A stretch of DNA of 64,000 nt, taken from the NCBI GenBank assembly GCA_041396685.1, contig JAWKYD010000005.1:124001-188000 (forward strand), written 5' to 3'. A program made the position numbers and the translations under genes. The notes beneath the pieces are model-generated. The model searched no databases. It saw nothing but the letters and a program-made list of their open reading frames with translations, and was not told the DNA's origin. The stretch comes from JAUIAI01 sp041396685 (GTDB lineage: Bacteria > Pseudomonadota > Gammaproteobacteria > Burkholderiales > Burkholderiaceae_E). Below, in pieces: positions 35,057-43,829 of this stretch. Each line of letters starts with the position of its first letter. Positions within the stretch are counted from its first letter, which is position 1.

Positions 35057-36139
35057 ATGCGCCCCGTCTTCAACTTCAGTGCCGGCCCGGCCACCCTTCC
35101 CGAACCTGTCCTGCAACAGGCGGCCGACGAAATGCTCGAATGGCACGGCTCGGGCCAGAGCGTGATGGAGATGAGCCACCGCGGCAAGGAATACATGAGC
35201 ATCCACGCGCAGGCCGAAGCCGATCTGCGCTCGCTGATGAACATCCCGGCGAACTACAAGGTGTTGTTCCTGCAGGGTGGCGCCACCCTGCAGTTCGCGA
35301 TGATCCCGATGAACCTGCTGGGCGGCAGGTCGTCGGCCGACTACGTCTACACCGGCCAATGGTCCAAGAAGGCCATCTCCGAGGCCAAGCGCCTGGCCAA
35401 GGTGAACATCGTTGCCAGCAGCGAGGACCGCAACTTCACTTATGTGCCGGCCTTCGACACCTGGCAGCGCGATCCGCAGGCCGCCTACCTGCATCTGTGT
35501 GTCAACGAGACCATCGGCGGTGTCGAACTGTTCGACACGCCCGACACCGGCGACGTGCCGCTGGTGGCCGACATGTCCTCGACCATCCTGTCGCGCGAGA
35601 TCGATGTCTCACGCTATGCGCTCATCTATGCCGGTGCGCAGAAGAACATCGGCCCGGCCGGCCTCACGATCGTGATCATCCGCGACGACCTGCTCGGCAG
35701 GTCGCCCGAAAGCCTCTCGCCGATGCTCGATTTCAAGGCCCATGCCGAAGCCGACTCCATGCTGAACACGCCACCCACCTACTCGGTTTATCTGGCCGGC
35801 CTGGTGTTCAAGTGGCTGCAGGCGCAGGGCGGCGTGGCCGGCATCGAAGCACGCAATCGCGACAAGGCGCAGGCCTTGTACGCCGCCATCGACGGTTCCG
35901 ACTTCTACGCCAACCCGGTTGCGCTCGAGAACCGATCGCGCATGAACGTGCCGTTCACGCTGGCCGACGCCAGTCGTGACGACGCCTTCCTGGCCGGCGC
36001 CAAGAAGGCCGGCCTGTTGCAGCTCAAGGGCCACCGCTCGGTCGGCGGCATGCGTGCCTCGATCTACAACGCGATGCCCATCGAGGGCGTGCAGGCGCTG
36101 ATCTCCTACATGAACGAATTCGAATGGACCCAGGCATGA
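35057..36139 (+). CDS. serC: Phosphoserine aminotransferase
   Basis: The start at 35057 (MRPVFNFSAGPATLPEPVL) is the standard SerC N-terminus; the protein has 360 residues, the usual length. GSGQSVMEMSHRGKEY, LFLQGGATLQFAMIPMN and the PLP-lysine motif YAGAQKNIGPAGLT are present, as is the C-terminal GLLQLKGHRSVGGMRASIYN. It makes 3-phosphoserine from 3-phosphohydroxypyruvate and glutamate in serine synthesis and the erythronate analogue in pyridoxal phosphate synthesis. It overlaps serA by 4 bp. Confidence 0.97.
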   Translation: MRPVFNFSAGPATLPEPVLQQAADEMLEWHGSGQSVMEMSHRGKEYMSIHAQAEADLRSLMNIPANYKVLFLQGGATLQFAMIPMNLLGGRSSADYVYTGQWSKKAISEAKRLAKVNIVASSEDRNFTYVPAFDTWQRDPQAAYLHLCVNETIGGVELFDTPDTGDVPLVADMSSTILSREIDVSRYALIYAGAQKNIGPAGLTIVIIRDDLLGRSPESLSPMLDFKAHAEADSMLNTPPTYSVYLAGLVFKWLQAQGGVAGIEARNRDKAQALYAAIDGSDFYANPVALENRSRMNVPFTLADASRDDAFLAGAKKAGLLQLKGHRSVGGMRASIYNAMPIEGVQALISYMNEFEWTQA

Positions 36140-37326
36140 TCGGCGATCGCAAGGCACGAATACTGGTCCTCAACAAGATCTCACCGGTCGGCCTGAACCG
36201 TCTGCCGGCGGATCTCTACGAGATCTCCGACGCCTTCGAGGCGCCCGACGCGGTGTTCGTGCGCTCGGCGGACATGCACGGGTCGCCGGTGCCCGCGAGC
36301 GTGCTGGCCATCGGTCGCGCCGGCGCCGGCACCAACAACATCCCGGTGGCCGCCATGAGCGCGCGCGGCGTGCCGGTGTTCAATGCCCCCGGCGCCAACG
36401 CCAATGCGGTCAAGGAGCTGGTGCTGGCCGCCATGCTGATGGCCTCGCGCAATCTGCCGGGCGCCCTGCGTTTCGTGGCCTCGCTCGACGTCGAGGCGGC
36501 CGATCTCGACGAGCGTGTCGAGGCCGGCAAGAAGAACTTTGCCGGGCGTGAACTCGCCGAGCGCACGCTCGGCGTCATCGGCCTGGGCAAGATCGGCAGT
36601 CTGGTTGCCGAGGCCGCGATCGGCCTGGGCATGAAAGTGATCGGCTACGACCCCGAGATCACCGTCGATGCCGCCTGGGGCCTGCCGGCGCAGGTGCGCA
36701 AGGCGTTCAGCGTACCCGAGCTGTTGCGCGCGTCCGATTTCGTCACCATCCACGTCCCGCTGATCGAGGCCACCCGCCACTTGATCAACGCAGAGATGCT
36801 CGAACAGATGCGCACCGGGGCCACCCTGCTCAATTTTGCCCGCGGCGGCGTGGTCGACGACTCGGCGGTGCGCGTGGCGCTCGACGAGAACCAGCTGGGT
36901 CACTACGTGTGCGACTTTCCCAGCCGCACGCTGGCCGGGCATCCGCGCGCCATCGCCCTGCCGCACCTGGGCGCTTCCACCGCCGAGGCCGAAGAGAACT
37001 GCGCGATCATGGTAGCCGAGCAGCTGCGCGACTACCTCGAGCACGGCAACGTGCGCAACACGGTCAATTTCCCGACCGTGTCGATGCCGCGCGAATCGGC
37101 CGACCGCATCGCGATCGCCAATGCCAACGTGCCCAACATGGTCGGCCAGATCTCCACCGAGATGGCGCAAGCCGGGCTGAACATCCACAACATGATCAAC
37201 AAGTCACGCGGCGAGGTTGCCTACACGATGCTCGACGTGGACAGCCCGGTGCGCCGCGAGGTCATCGATGCGCTGTGCGCGATTCCGGGCGTACTGAACG
37301 TTCGCTACCTGCCGCTGCCGCGCTGA
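36136..37326 (+). CDS. serA: D-3-phosphoglycerate dehydrogenase with ACT domain
   Basis: The ATG at 36136 overlaps the serC stop (ATGA); an ATG 12 bp earlier is possible. The 396-residue protein has GRAGAGTNNIPVAAM, the NAD motif LGVIGLGKIGSLVAE, NFARGGVVDDSAV and the catalytic His in ALPHLGASTAEAEEN. A C-terminal ACT-like domain (about 320-396: VPNMVGQISTEMAQAGLNI) may bind serine for feedback inhibition. It catalyses the first step of serine synthesis, and pairing with serC makes a two-gene serine operon. Confidence 0.95.
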   Translation: MIGDRKARILVLNKISPVGLNRLPADLYEISDAFEAPDAVFVRSADMHGSPVPASVLAIGRAGAGTNNIPVAAMSARGVPVFNAPGANANAVKELVLAAMLMASRNLPGALRFVASLDVEAADLDERVEAGKKNFAGRELAERTLGVIGLGKIGSLVAEAAIGLGMKVIGYDPEITVDAAWGLPAQVRKAFSVPELLRASDFVTIHVPLIEATRHLINAEMLEQMRTGATLLNFARGGVVDDSAVRVALDENQLGHYVCDFPSRTLAGHPRAIALPHLGASTAEAEENCAIMVAEQLRDYLEHGNVRNTVNFPTVSMPRESADRIAIANANVPNMVGQISTEMAQAGLNIHNMINKSRGEVAYTMLDVDSPVRREVIDALCAIPGVLNVRYLPLPR

Positions 37327-37349
37327 GGGCCCGCCAATCGGCCGTTCAC

Positions 37350-37376
37350 GATCCGCGCGAGCACATGTCGCGGATC
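37350..37376. terminator. Possible bidirectional terminator between serA and the ATP-grasp gene
   Basis: GATCCGCG (37350-37357) pairs with CGCGGATC (37369-37376) over an 11-nt loop, in the convergent 72-bp gap. No T-tract. Confidence 0.4.
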
Positions 37377-37398
37377 CCGTGTGCCCAGACGCGAAATC

Positions 37399-38865
37399 TC
37401 AACGCCGCAGGCGGTCGACGAACCACTGCACCAGGCGCTGCCAGACCATGTCGCGGCCAACCGCATCCTCGACACCGTGCTCGAGGTTGGGGTTGTCGTT
37501 GATTTCGATCACCACCACTCCGGTGTCGAGCTCTTTGAGGTCGACACCGTAGAAGCCGTCGCCGATCAGACGCGCCGCACGCACCGCGACATCGAGCACT
37601 TCCGAGGGCACCGCATCGAGCTCGAAGGTGTGAAAACCGCCTTCGATCGCACGCCCATTGGGCCGATGATTGACGATCTGCCAATGGTTGCGCGCCATCA
37701 GGTACTGGCAGGCGAACAAGGGCTCGCCGCCCAACACGCCGATGCGCCAGTCGAAGCGTGTCGGCAGATAGGCCTGTGCGAGCAACAGATCCGACTCGCC
37801 GAACAAGGTCGCGGTGACATCATGCAGTTCGGTCATGTTCGACGCACGCTTGACGCCGCGGCTGAACGATCCGTCCGGTACCTTGACGACCAAGGGCACG
37901 CCGAGACGGTCGGCCACCTCGGTGAGCGACGTGTCGCGACGCAGCGCGAGCGTCGGCGGCGAGGGCAGCTCGGCTTGTTGCAGCCGCTCCCAGAGGTAGA
38001 CCTTGTTGGTGCAGCGGATCATCGACACCGGATCGTCGATCACCGGCATGCCTTCGGCACGCGCACGTTGCGCGAAGCGATAGGTGTGGTTGCGGATCGA
38101 GGTGGTCTCGCGGATGAACAGCGCATCGAATTCCGGCAGACGTGAGAGTTCGCGCCGGCGGATGGGTTCGACCGATACCCCCTGCCGTTCCGCGACGCGC
38201 GCGAAGTGACGCAGACTGGCCGCCGACGTCGGCGGCAGCAATTCCTCGGGCTCATGCAGCACTGCCAGCGCATAGCGTAACGCGGCGCGTTCCTTTGGCG
38301 AGCGCCAGACACCGCGGTTCTGCGCGGCCAGCACCGCCGCGAAACGCGTCTTCAGCGCGGGCTCCAGTCGGTTGAATGGTCGCATCTGGATGCGCGCGAT
38401 GCGCATCGCGCCATCGGCGCCGCTGCGCTTGGCGAGCCGCACGCGCAGGATGGGCGCACGGAACCAGTCGAACAACAAGCGTCCGAAGGCGGCGAAACGC
38501 GCATCCTCGCACTCCCCCAGCAGACACCAGATCATCTCCGGCGCGCCACCACCGGCCTTCTTCAGATCTCGGTTCAGCGCCGCTTCGAGCTCGGGCAAGG
38601 CGCGCGCGTCACCGTGGCGTTGCGTCAGGTCGAGCGAAGTTTCGACGGACGGCATCACACGGTGACCGCGTGCCTCGGCCAGTAGCGAAGCGTAGTAACC
38701 AAGGCTCTGATAAGCGTGGCGCCGCGACAGATTGATGACGCGCAAGCCACGCGACTGGAACGCGGCCGGCCGATCGACGTAGTCGCGCGTGGTGGCCATC
38801 GCATAGAGGCCACCCAGACCTTCCAGATCGGACAGTTCGTCCGCGATCAGCAGCATCTGCTTCAT
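37399..38865 (-). CDS. RimK-like ATP-grasp ligase with RLAN N-terminal domain
   Basis: This is a 488-residue protein. The N-terminal 230 residues (LLIADELSDLEGLGG, VINLSRRHAYQSLGYYASLLAEARGH) match the RLAN domain found ahead of RimK-like enzymes. The ATP-grasp part follows: CTNKVYLWERLQQAELPSP, VPLVVKVPDGSFSRGVKR, and the metal/ATP site GVDLKELDTGVVVIEINDNP. RimK relatives add amino acids to peptides or small acids using ATP. The upstream gene, 34 bp away, is a GNAT-C39-peptidase fusion, and the two probably act as a pair. The product of the reaction is unknown. Confidence 0.85.
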   Translation of the reverse strand: MKQMLLIADELSDLEGLGGLYAMATTRDYVDRPAAFQSRGLRVINLSRRHAYQSLGYYASLLAEARGHRVMPSVETSLDLTQRHGDARALPELEAALNRDLKKAGGGAPEMIWCLLGECEDARFAAFGRLLFDWFRAPILRVRLAKRSGADGAMRIARIQMRPFNRLEPALKTRFAAVLAAQNRGVWRSPKERAALRYALAVLHEPEELLPPTSAASLRHFARVAERQGVSVEPIRRRELSRLPEFDALFIRETTSIRNHTYRFAQRARAEGMPVIDDPVSMIRCTNKVYLWERLQQAELPSPPTLALRRDTSLTEVADRLGVPLVVKVPDGSFSRGVKRASNMTELHDVTATLFGESDLLLAQAYLPTRFDWRIGVLGGEPLFACQYLMARNHWQIVNHRPNGRAIEGGFHTFELDAVPSEVLDVAVRAARLIGDGFYGVDLKELDTGVVVIEINDNPNLEHGVEDAVGRDMVWQRLVQWFVDRLRR

Positions 38866-38898
38866 GGCCCGGATTCCCGGTCGGTTGGAATGAGGGAT

Positions 38899-40236
38899 TC
38901 ATCCATGGGACGGTACCCCGCCGGTGGTCAGTGGCAGCGGCTGATCAGACATGATCGCCGGCTCGCGCAGCGGCACCTCGCCGAGGCGACCGAACACCAT
39001 CAGCGCGGCACGGAGACCGCGCTTGCCAAAGCGCGACATCCGATCGAACTCCGACAACGGGATCGGGATGTTCATCGCATCGGTGATGGATTCGAGGCCG
39101 TTGTCGACCACCCACGGATCGTGAACGATGAAATGGCCATCGAGGAAGTGGTGCACCACGACCCAATGGGGCATGCGTTGACCATACATGCGGTTGCCGG
39201 ATATGAGTACGATCGCCATCGCCCCGCCCTGAACCGCGTCGGCAATCGCACGCGCATCCAGCGGCGGCCTGATGACGATGCCGAGGCGCGCCGCGCGCTC
39301 GGCGAAATCCTGCTGGGCGAGCATCATCACACGACGCTTCTCGGTATTGGTGACAGTCTGCAGCAGCAAAGGGCCATCGCTGCTCAGGTGCAATTCGAGC
39401 CGAAGTCCTGCCTCGGCCGCCGCCACCGCCATGCCAACCGGCTCGCAGCCGCCCAGGCCGGAGCCCATGAAGATGGTCGTCGCCTCGCGCCACAGGCGCA
39501 CCTCGAGCACCGGATCGAGCCGTTCGACGACCCCATAGCGGGCGAGCGCCATCATCAGGCAGGCCGGGCCGCAGGTGAACTCCGTGCTTTGCGCATAGTA
39601 GGGAGCGACGCGGCGCAACTCGAAGCTCCATCGCAGCGGCTTCTCGAGACGCAGGCCGTCTTCGCCGTTCTCGTAATAGCCAGGTAGTCGGCGTACGCAG
39701 CGATAGCCGGCGCGCGCGTACAACGCGCGCGCCGGCCGGTTGCCAACCCCGACCTCGAGCCGCAACACGACCTTGTCGAGCGCAATGGCCGCCCGCTCGG
39801 CCGCCTCGAGCAGGCGTCGGCCAAGGCCTCGACCACCGTGGCCTGCCGCGACCGCTACCGAATAAAGCCTTGCCAGGCCGGTGCCCGCGCGAAACAACAG
39901 CAAAGCGTAACCGCGCACGCTCTCCGATGCCGGTCGGCCCGTCGCGGTGCTGTCTTCGGCAACCAGCAAAACGGCGCTGCCGGCGCCGATCAGTTTGCGA
40001 AAGCTGCGCCGCGATAGGCGGTCGGAGGTGAAGCTGGCGTCTTCGAGGGCCACCAGCGCGTCGAGATCGTCGGCGGTGGCGCGCCGAATGACGATGTCGT
40101 CGGCCGGCACCGACGATGCGCTCAGACTCGACACGGTGGTCGCGACACGGGTCCTGGTGAGGCCGAGCCACCCGAAGCGCGAATCGCGCACGAGCGGCGG
40201 GACCGCCGGCCGCAAGTCGTATTCCGGGACCGGCAT
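38899..40236 (-). CDS. GNAT acetyltransferase fused to a C39-like cysteine peptidase
   Basis: The ATG at 40236 gives 445 residues; the start is not backed by a ribosome site. Residues about 45-200 form a GNAT domain (IVIRRATADDLDALVALED, VAAGHGGRGLGRRLLEAAE, NRPARALYARAGYRCVRRL). Residues about 210-420 are a papain-like C39-type peptidase: Cys in QSTEFTCGPACLMMAL, His in PHWVVVHHFLDGHFIVHDPW with the Asp. C39 peptidases usually cleave leader peptides after Gly-Gly. The fusion plus the adjacent ATP-grasp ligase suggests acylation, ligation and trimming of a peptide or peptide-like product. The substrate is unknown. Confidence 0.83.
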   Translation of the reverse strand: MPVPEYDLRPAVPPLVRDSRFGWLGLTRTRVATTVSSLSASSVPADDIVIRRATADDLDALVALEDASFTSDRLSRRSFRKLIGAGSAVLLVAEDSTATGRPASESVRGYALLLFRAGTGLARLYSVAVAAGHGGRGLGRRLLEAAERAAIALDKVVLRLEVGVGNRPARALYARAGYRCVRRLPGYYENGEDGLRLEKPLRWSFELRRVAPYYAQSTEFTCGPACLMMALARYGVVERLDPVLEVRLWREATTIFMGSGLGGCEPVGMAVAAAEAGLRLELHLSSDGPLLLQTVTNTEKRRVMMLAQQDFAERAARLGIVIRPPLDARAIADAVQGGAMAIVLISGNRMYGQRMPHWVVVHHFLDGHFIVHDPWVVDNGLESITDAMNIPIPLSEFDRMSRFGKRGLRAALMVFGRLGEVPLREPAIMSDQPLPLTTGGVPSHG

Positions 40237-40261
40237 GGCTGCGGGCGCGTGACGAACACGT

Positions 40262-40741
40262 TCAGCCCGCCGAGACGTCGTCGGCGTTCGCCATCGGCAC
40301 CAACATGGCGGTGGAGGTGGCGGTCGCGAGCAAGGCGCCATCGGGCCGCATCAACCTGGCCTCGAGGAACGCGACCCGGCGACCACGGCGGACGATTCGA
40401 CCAAACGCGTGCACGGGTCCGGGCGCTACCCGCTCGAGAAAACGCACGTTGATGTCCAGGCTGGCCACGTTGGTCGGACCGTCGCTGTGGATGATCACGG
40501 CATGGGCCATCGCGGCATCCATCCAGCCGGTGACGAAACCACCCTGGGCGACCCGCCCGCCGGAATGGCAGAACGCGGGCAGGCACTCGAAGGCCAGCAC
40601 GACGCTGTTTTCATCGGGGTCGGCCGCGATGATGCGCATGCCGCCCATGGCTGACATCAGCTGCGGGTTCGCGGATTCGAAATTTCGCCAGTCGGGCACG
40701 GTGATTGCAGGGATGAGGAATATGTCAGGTTGAACGCGCAC
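40262..40741 (-). CDS. PaaI-like hotdog thioesterase
   Basis: The hotdog core is clear: GGRVAQGGFVTGWMDAAMAHAV with the conserved Gly-Gly, then NVASLDINVRFLERVAPGPV and ARLMRPDGALLATATSTAMLV. The start is uncertain; GTG at 40741 gives 159 residues, and no good ribosome site was found. It may be transcribed with the GNAT-C39 gene 25 bp downstream. It is divergent from the OmpA lipoprotein gene. Confidence 0.78.
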   Translation of the reverse strand: MRVQPDIFLIPAITVPDWRNFESANPQLMSAMGGMRIIAADPDENSVVLAFECLPAFCHSGGRVAQGGFVTGWMDAAMAHAVIIHSDGPTNVASLDINVRFLERVAPGPVHAFGRIVRRGRRVAFLEARLMRPDGALLATATSTAMLVPMANADDVSAG

Positions 40742-40952
40742 GGACGCGACGGCGCGAGCCGATACGGCCGACCAACGGTCGGCTGACGGTGCCGGGGAGT
40801 CGCACTCCCGGCATCGTGTCCGATACCATTTCGTGAGCCGACGATGATAGTTGAAAGATGTCATCGCGCGCGACGACCGACCGTTTCAACGACAGGCCGA
40901 CTGTCGCATGCACGACAGTCGATGCACGCCCGTCGATGATCAGGAAGATGAC

Positions 40953-41642
40953 ATGATGCAGATCCGAACCCCCCTCGCCCTTATCGTCACCGCCAGCCTG
41001 GCCGCCGGCTGCGCGGGTATGTCGGAGGAACAACGCTCCGCCGCCATCGGCGCCGGCCTCGGCACCGTGGTGGGCGCGGCCGTCGGCAGCGGCATCGGTG
41101 GCGACGGCCGCTCGACCCGGCGCGGCGCGGTGCTCGGCGCCGGAGCGGGTGCGCTGGGCGGCTACATCTGGTCGAACCGCATGCAGGAACAGAAGCGCCA
41201 GATGGAGCAGGCCACCGCGGGCACCGGCGTGAGCGTCGAGCAGACCGCCGACAACCGGCTCAAGCTGGATGTGCCCAGCGACATCTCGTTCGACACCAAC
41301 AAGGCCATCATCAAACCGAATTTCCAGCCCATCCTGGATCAGTTCGCGAGTTCGCTGAATCGGAATCCCGTCACGGTCGTGACGATCGTCGGCCACACGG
41401 ATTCCACCGGCACGGATGCGGTCAACGATCCCTTGTCGGTCAACCGGGCGGCCAGCACGCGCAACTACCTGACCGCCCGCGGAGTCGATCCGCAACGCAT
41501 CGCCATCGATGGCCGCGGATCGGCCGAACCCGTTGCCGATAATTCAACCGTTGCCGGCCGGGCGCGCAACCGCCGCGTGGAAATCTACGTGGCCGAGCCG
41601 GCACCGTCGGCCGCTGTGGGCGCACCCGCTCAGACCCGCTGA
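40953..41642 (+). CDS. OmpA-family lipoprotein with glycine-zipper segment
   Basis: AGGAAG precedes two consecutive ATG codons (40953 and 40956). The product of 229 residues has a lipobox (LAAGC, Cys20). A Gly-rich segment (AAIGAGLGTVVGAAVGSGIGG, AVLGAGAGALGGYIW) is a glycine zipper. The C-terminal OmpA domain has LDVPSDISFDTNKAIIKP, VTIVGHTDSTG and GRGSAEPVADN. This is a common outer-membrane, peptidoglycan-associated lipoprotein of the YiaD/Pal-like type. It is a single-gene unit between divergent and convergent neighbours. Confidence 0.9.
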   Translation: MMQIRTPLALIVTASLAAGCAGMSEEQRSAAIGAGLGTVVGAAVGSGIGGDGRSTRRGAVLGAGAGALGGYIWSNRMQEQKRQMEQATAGTGVSVEQTADNRLKLDVPSDISFDTNKAIIKPNFQPILDQFASSLNRNPVTVVTIVGHTDSTGTDAVNDPLSVNRAASTRNYLTARGVDPQRIAIDGRGSAEPVADNSTVAGRARNRRVEIYVAEPAPSAAVGAPAQTR

Positions 41643-41685
41643 GGCTCGCCGTCCTGACGGCGGTCAGCGCCGTGGGCGACCTGCC

Positions 41686-43728
41686 TCAGTCGCGCATCTC
41701 GACCAGCGTCAGGATGTCGTAGGAGGCCACCACCGTGCCCTCCTGGTTGGTCACCTGCACGTCCCAGGCGACCACCCCCTGCCCCTTCTCGTCGCCAGGC
41801 TTGCGCGGCCGCGGCGCCTTGCGTTTGCAGGTGAGGCGCGCCTGTATCGTGTCGCCGATGCCCACCGGACGCACGAAGCGCAGGGTATCCAGGCCGTAAT
41901 TGGCCAGCACCGGTCCCGGTGATGGCGACACGAACAGGCCGGCAGCCGCCGACAGCACGAAGTAGCCGTGGGCGATGCGTTTCCCGAACGGCGATCGGGC
42001 AGCGGCGATCTCGTCGAAGTGCATGTAGAAGAAATCGCCCGACAGGCAGCCGAAATTGACGATGTCGGCCTCGCTGACCGTGCGCCGGTGCGTGAGCAGC
42101 GAGTCACCGACCTGCAGGTCTTCGTAGTGCTTGCGAAACGGGTGCACCTCGGCTTCGACCACCGGCGCTCCGCGCACGTACTGACCGGTGACCGCCATCA
42201 GCGTTGCGGGTGATCCCTGCACGGCGACTCTGTGCATGTAGAGATCGAGCGCGTTCAGGCCGCCGAGTTCGGCGCCTCCGCCGGCGCGGCCCGGCCCACC
42301 GTGCCGCAGCCCGGGCCGCGGCGCGCCGTGGCCGGTGCTTTCGCCGGCGCTGGTCGGGTCGAGCAGATGAAGACGTCCGTGCCATGGCGCGAGCCGGGCC
42401 GCGAGTTCGGCACTCCAGCGGGCATCGCCGCTGACCACGGTACTGACCAGCGAGCCGCGCCCGGCCGCGGCGATGTCGGCCGCCTGTTCGAGATCGCGAT
42501 AGCCGATCACGCTGGCCACCGGCCCGAACGCCTCGATCTCGTGCACCGGCGCGCGTGGATCGGCGCCCTCGTGGGCCAGCAGTACCGGCGCCATGAACGC
42601 ATCCGGATCGAGCCGGTCGCCGATCAGGGCCTCGTCGCCACCCTGGTAGACGACCCGGCCGGCCCGTGCCAGCCGATCGACCGCCGCGCGCACGTCGCGC
42701 CCCTGCGCGGCCGACACGAGCGGCCCCATCTGCACCTGCTCGAGCGCCGGGTCACCGCGCCGGATCGACGACAGACGCTCGCGCAGGCGGTCGATCAGTG
42801 CGCTCTCGGCGCCATGCGGCACCAGCACGCGCCGGATCGCGGTGCACTTCTGGCCGGCCTTGACCGTCATCTCGCGAACGACCTGGTCGACGAAGGCGTC
42901 GAACAGCGGCGATCCGGAAGCGACGTCGGGGGCGAGAATCGCTGCATTCAGGGAATCGGCCTCGACATTGAACGCCGCGCCCGAACGGAGCACTCTGGCA
43001 TCGGCACGCAGAGCAGCCGCGGTGTCGGCGGAGCCGGTAAAGGTAAGCACGTCCTGCGCGCCCAAGCCGTCGAACAGATTGGCCGGCCGCCCGACCAGGA
43101 GTTGCAACGTGCCCTCCGGCAGCAGGCCCGATTCGGCCATCAATCGCACGCAGGCGGCGGTCAGATAACAGGTATCGGTGGCCGGCTTGACGATGCTGGG
43201 CACGCCGGCGAGAAATGCCGGAGCGAATTTCTCCAGCATGCCCCAGACCGGGAAGTTGAAGGCATTGACGTGCACGGCGACGCCCGCCCTGGACACCCGC
43301 ACGTGGGTACCGGCAAAGCCCCCGGAGCGCGACAGTGACGCCACGGTCGCCTCCGGCCAGATCGTGCCGGCGGGCATTTCGGCAGCCCCCATCGAGGCAT
43401 AGGCCATCAACGTCCCGATGCCGCCGTCGATGTCCACCCAGCTGTCGCCGCGGGTGGCACCGGTGGCGGTGGACAAGGCATACAACGCCGCCTTGTTGTC
43501 GGTGAGGTGGCGGCCAAGTGCGCGCAGGCGGGCCGCCCGCTCGGAAAAGCCGATCGCCTGCAAGGCGGCACGGCCGGTCGAGCGCGCGCACGCCCAGGCC
43601 TCGCCGGCATCGACGCCATCGGCCGCCAGCACGGCGACCGGCGTGGCGCGCGCGGCATCGCAGATCTCTCGCCCCGACGGCTCGCCGGTCCAGCGGCCGG
43701 CCACGAAACATTGCACGCTTGCGATCAC
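41686..43728 (-). CDS. paaZ: PaaZ: oxepin-CoA hydrolase / 3-oxo-5,6-dehydrosuberyl-CoA semialdehyde dehydrogenase
   Basis: The start is GTG at 43728 with GAGGAG upstream. The 680-residue fusion has an aldehyde dehydrogenase domain (about 1-520; Glu in AAFNVEADSLNAA, catalytic Cys in AGQKCTAIRRVLV) and a C-terminal MaoC hydratase domain (about 540-680; SGDFFYMHFDEIAAARSPFG with the Asp/His pair and RIAHGYFVLS). This is the normal PaaZ layout and length. It opens the oxepin-CoA ring and oxidises the semialdehyde in phenylacetate degradation. No other paa genes adjoin it, which is unusual; they may lie elsewhere. Confidence 0.92.
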   Translation of the reverse strand: MIASVQCFVAGRWTGEPSGREICDAARATPVAVLAADGVDAGEAWACARSTGRAALQAIGFSERAARLRALGRHLTDNKAALYALSTATGATRGDSWVDIDGGIGTLMAYASMGAAEMPAGTIWPEATVASLSRSGGFAGTHVRVSRAGVAVHVNAFNFPVWGMLEKFAPAFLAGVPSIVKPATDTCYLTAACVRLMAESGLLPEGTLQLLVGRPANLFDGLGAQDVLTFTGSADTAAALRADARVLRSGAAFNVEADSLNAAILAPDVASGSPLFDAFVDQVVREMTVKAGQKCTAIRRVLVPHGAESALIDRLRERLSSIRRGDPALEQVQMGPLVSAAQGRDVRAAVDRLARAGRVVYQGGDEALIGDRLDPDAFMAPVLLAHEGADPRAPVHEIEAFGPVASVIGYRDLEQAADIAAAGRGSLVSTVVSGDARWSAELAARLAPWHGRLHLLDPTSAGESTGHGAPRPGLRHGGPGRAGGGAELGGLNALDLYMHRVAVQGSPATLMAVTGQYVRGAPVVEAEVHPFRKHYEDLQVGDSLLTHRRTVSEADIVNFGCLSGDFFYMHFDEIAAARSPFGKRIAHGYFVLSAAAGLFVSPSPGPVLANYGLDTLRFVRPVGIGDTIQARLTCKRKAPRPRKPGDEKGQGVVAWDVQVTNQEGTVVASYDILTLVEMRD

Positions 43729-43829
43729 GGTCGCGCTCCTCGCTTCTACGGGTTGGAACGCAGCAGTTTAACGACCACGGGGCACACGTGTGCCCGGGCG
43801 CGGCCGGCCGACCGTCGGGACGCGGCAGA

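Noticed and set aside
40742..40864. Longer start for the PaaI-like thioesterase
   Set aside because: The added residues are Arg/Ser-rich with no homology and would run into the divergent promoter space. The true start is still uncertain.
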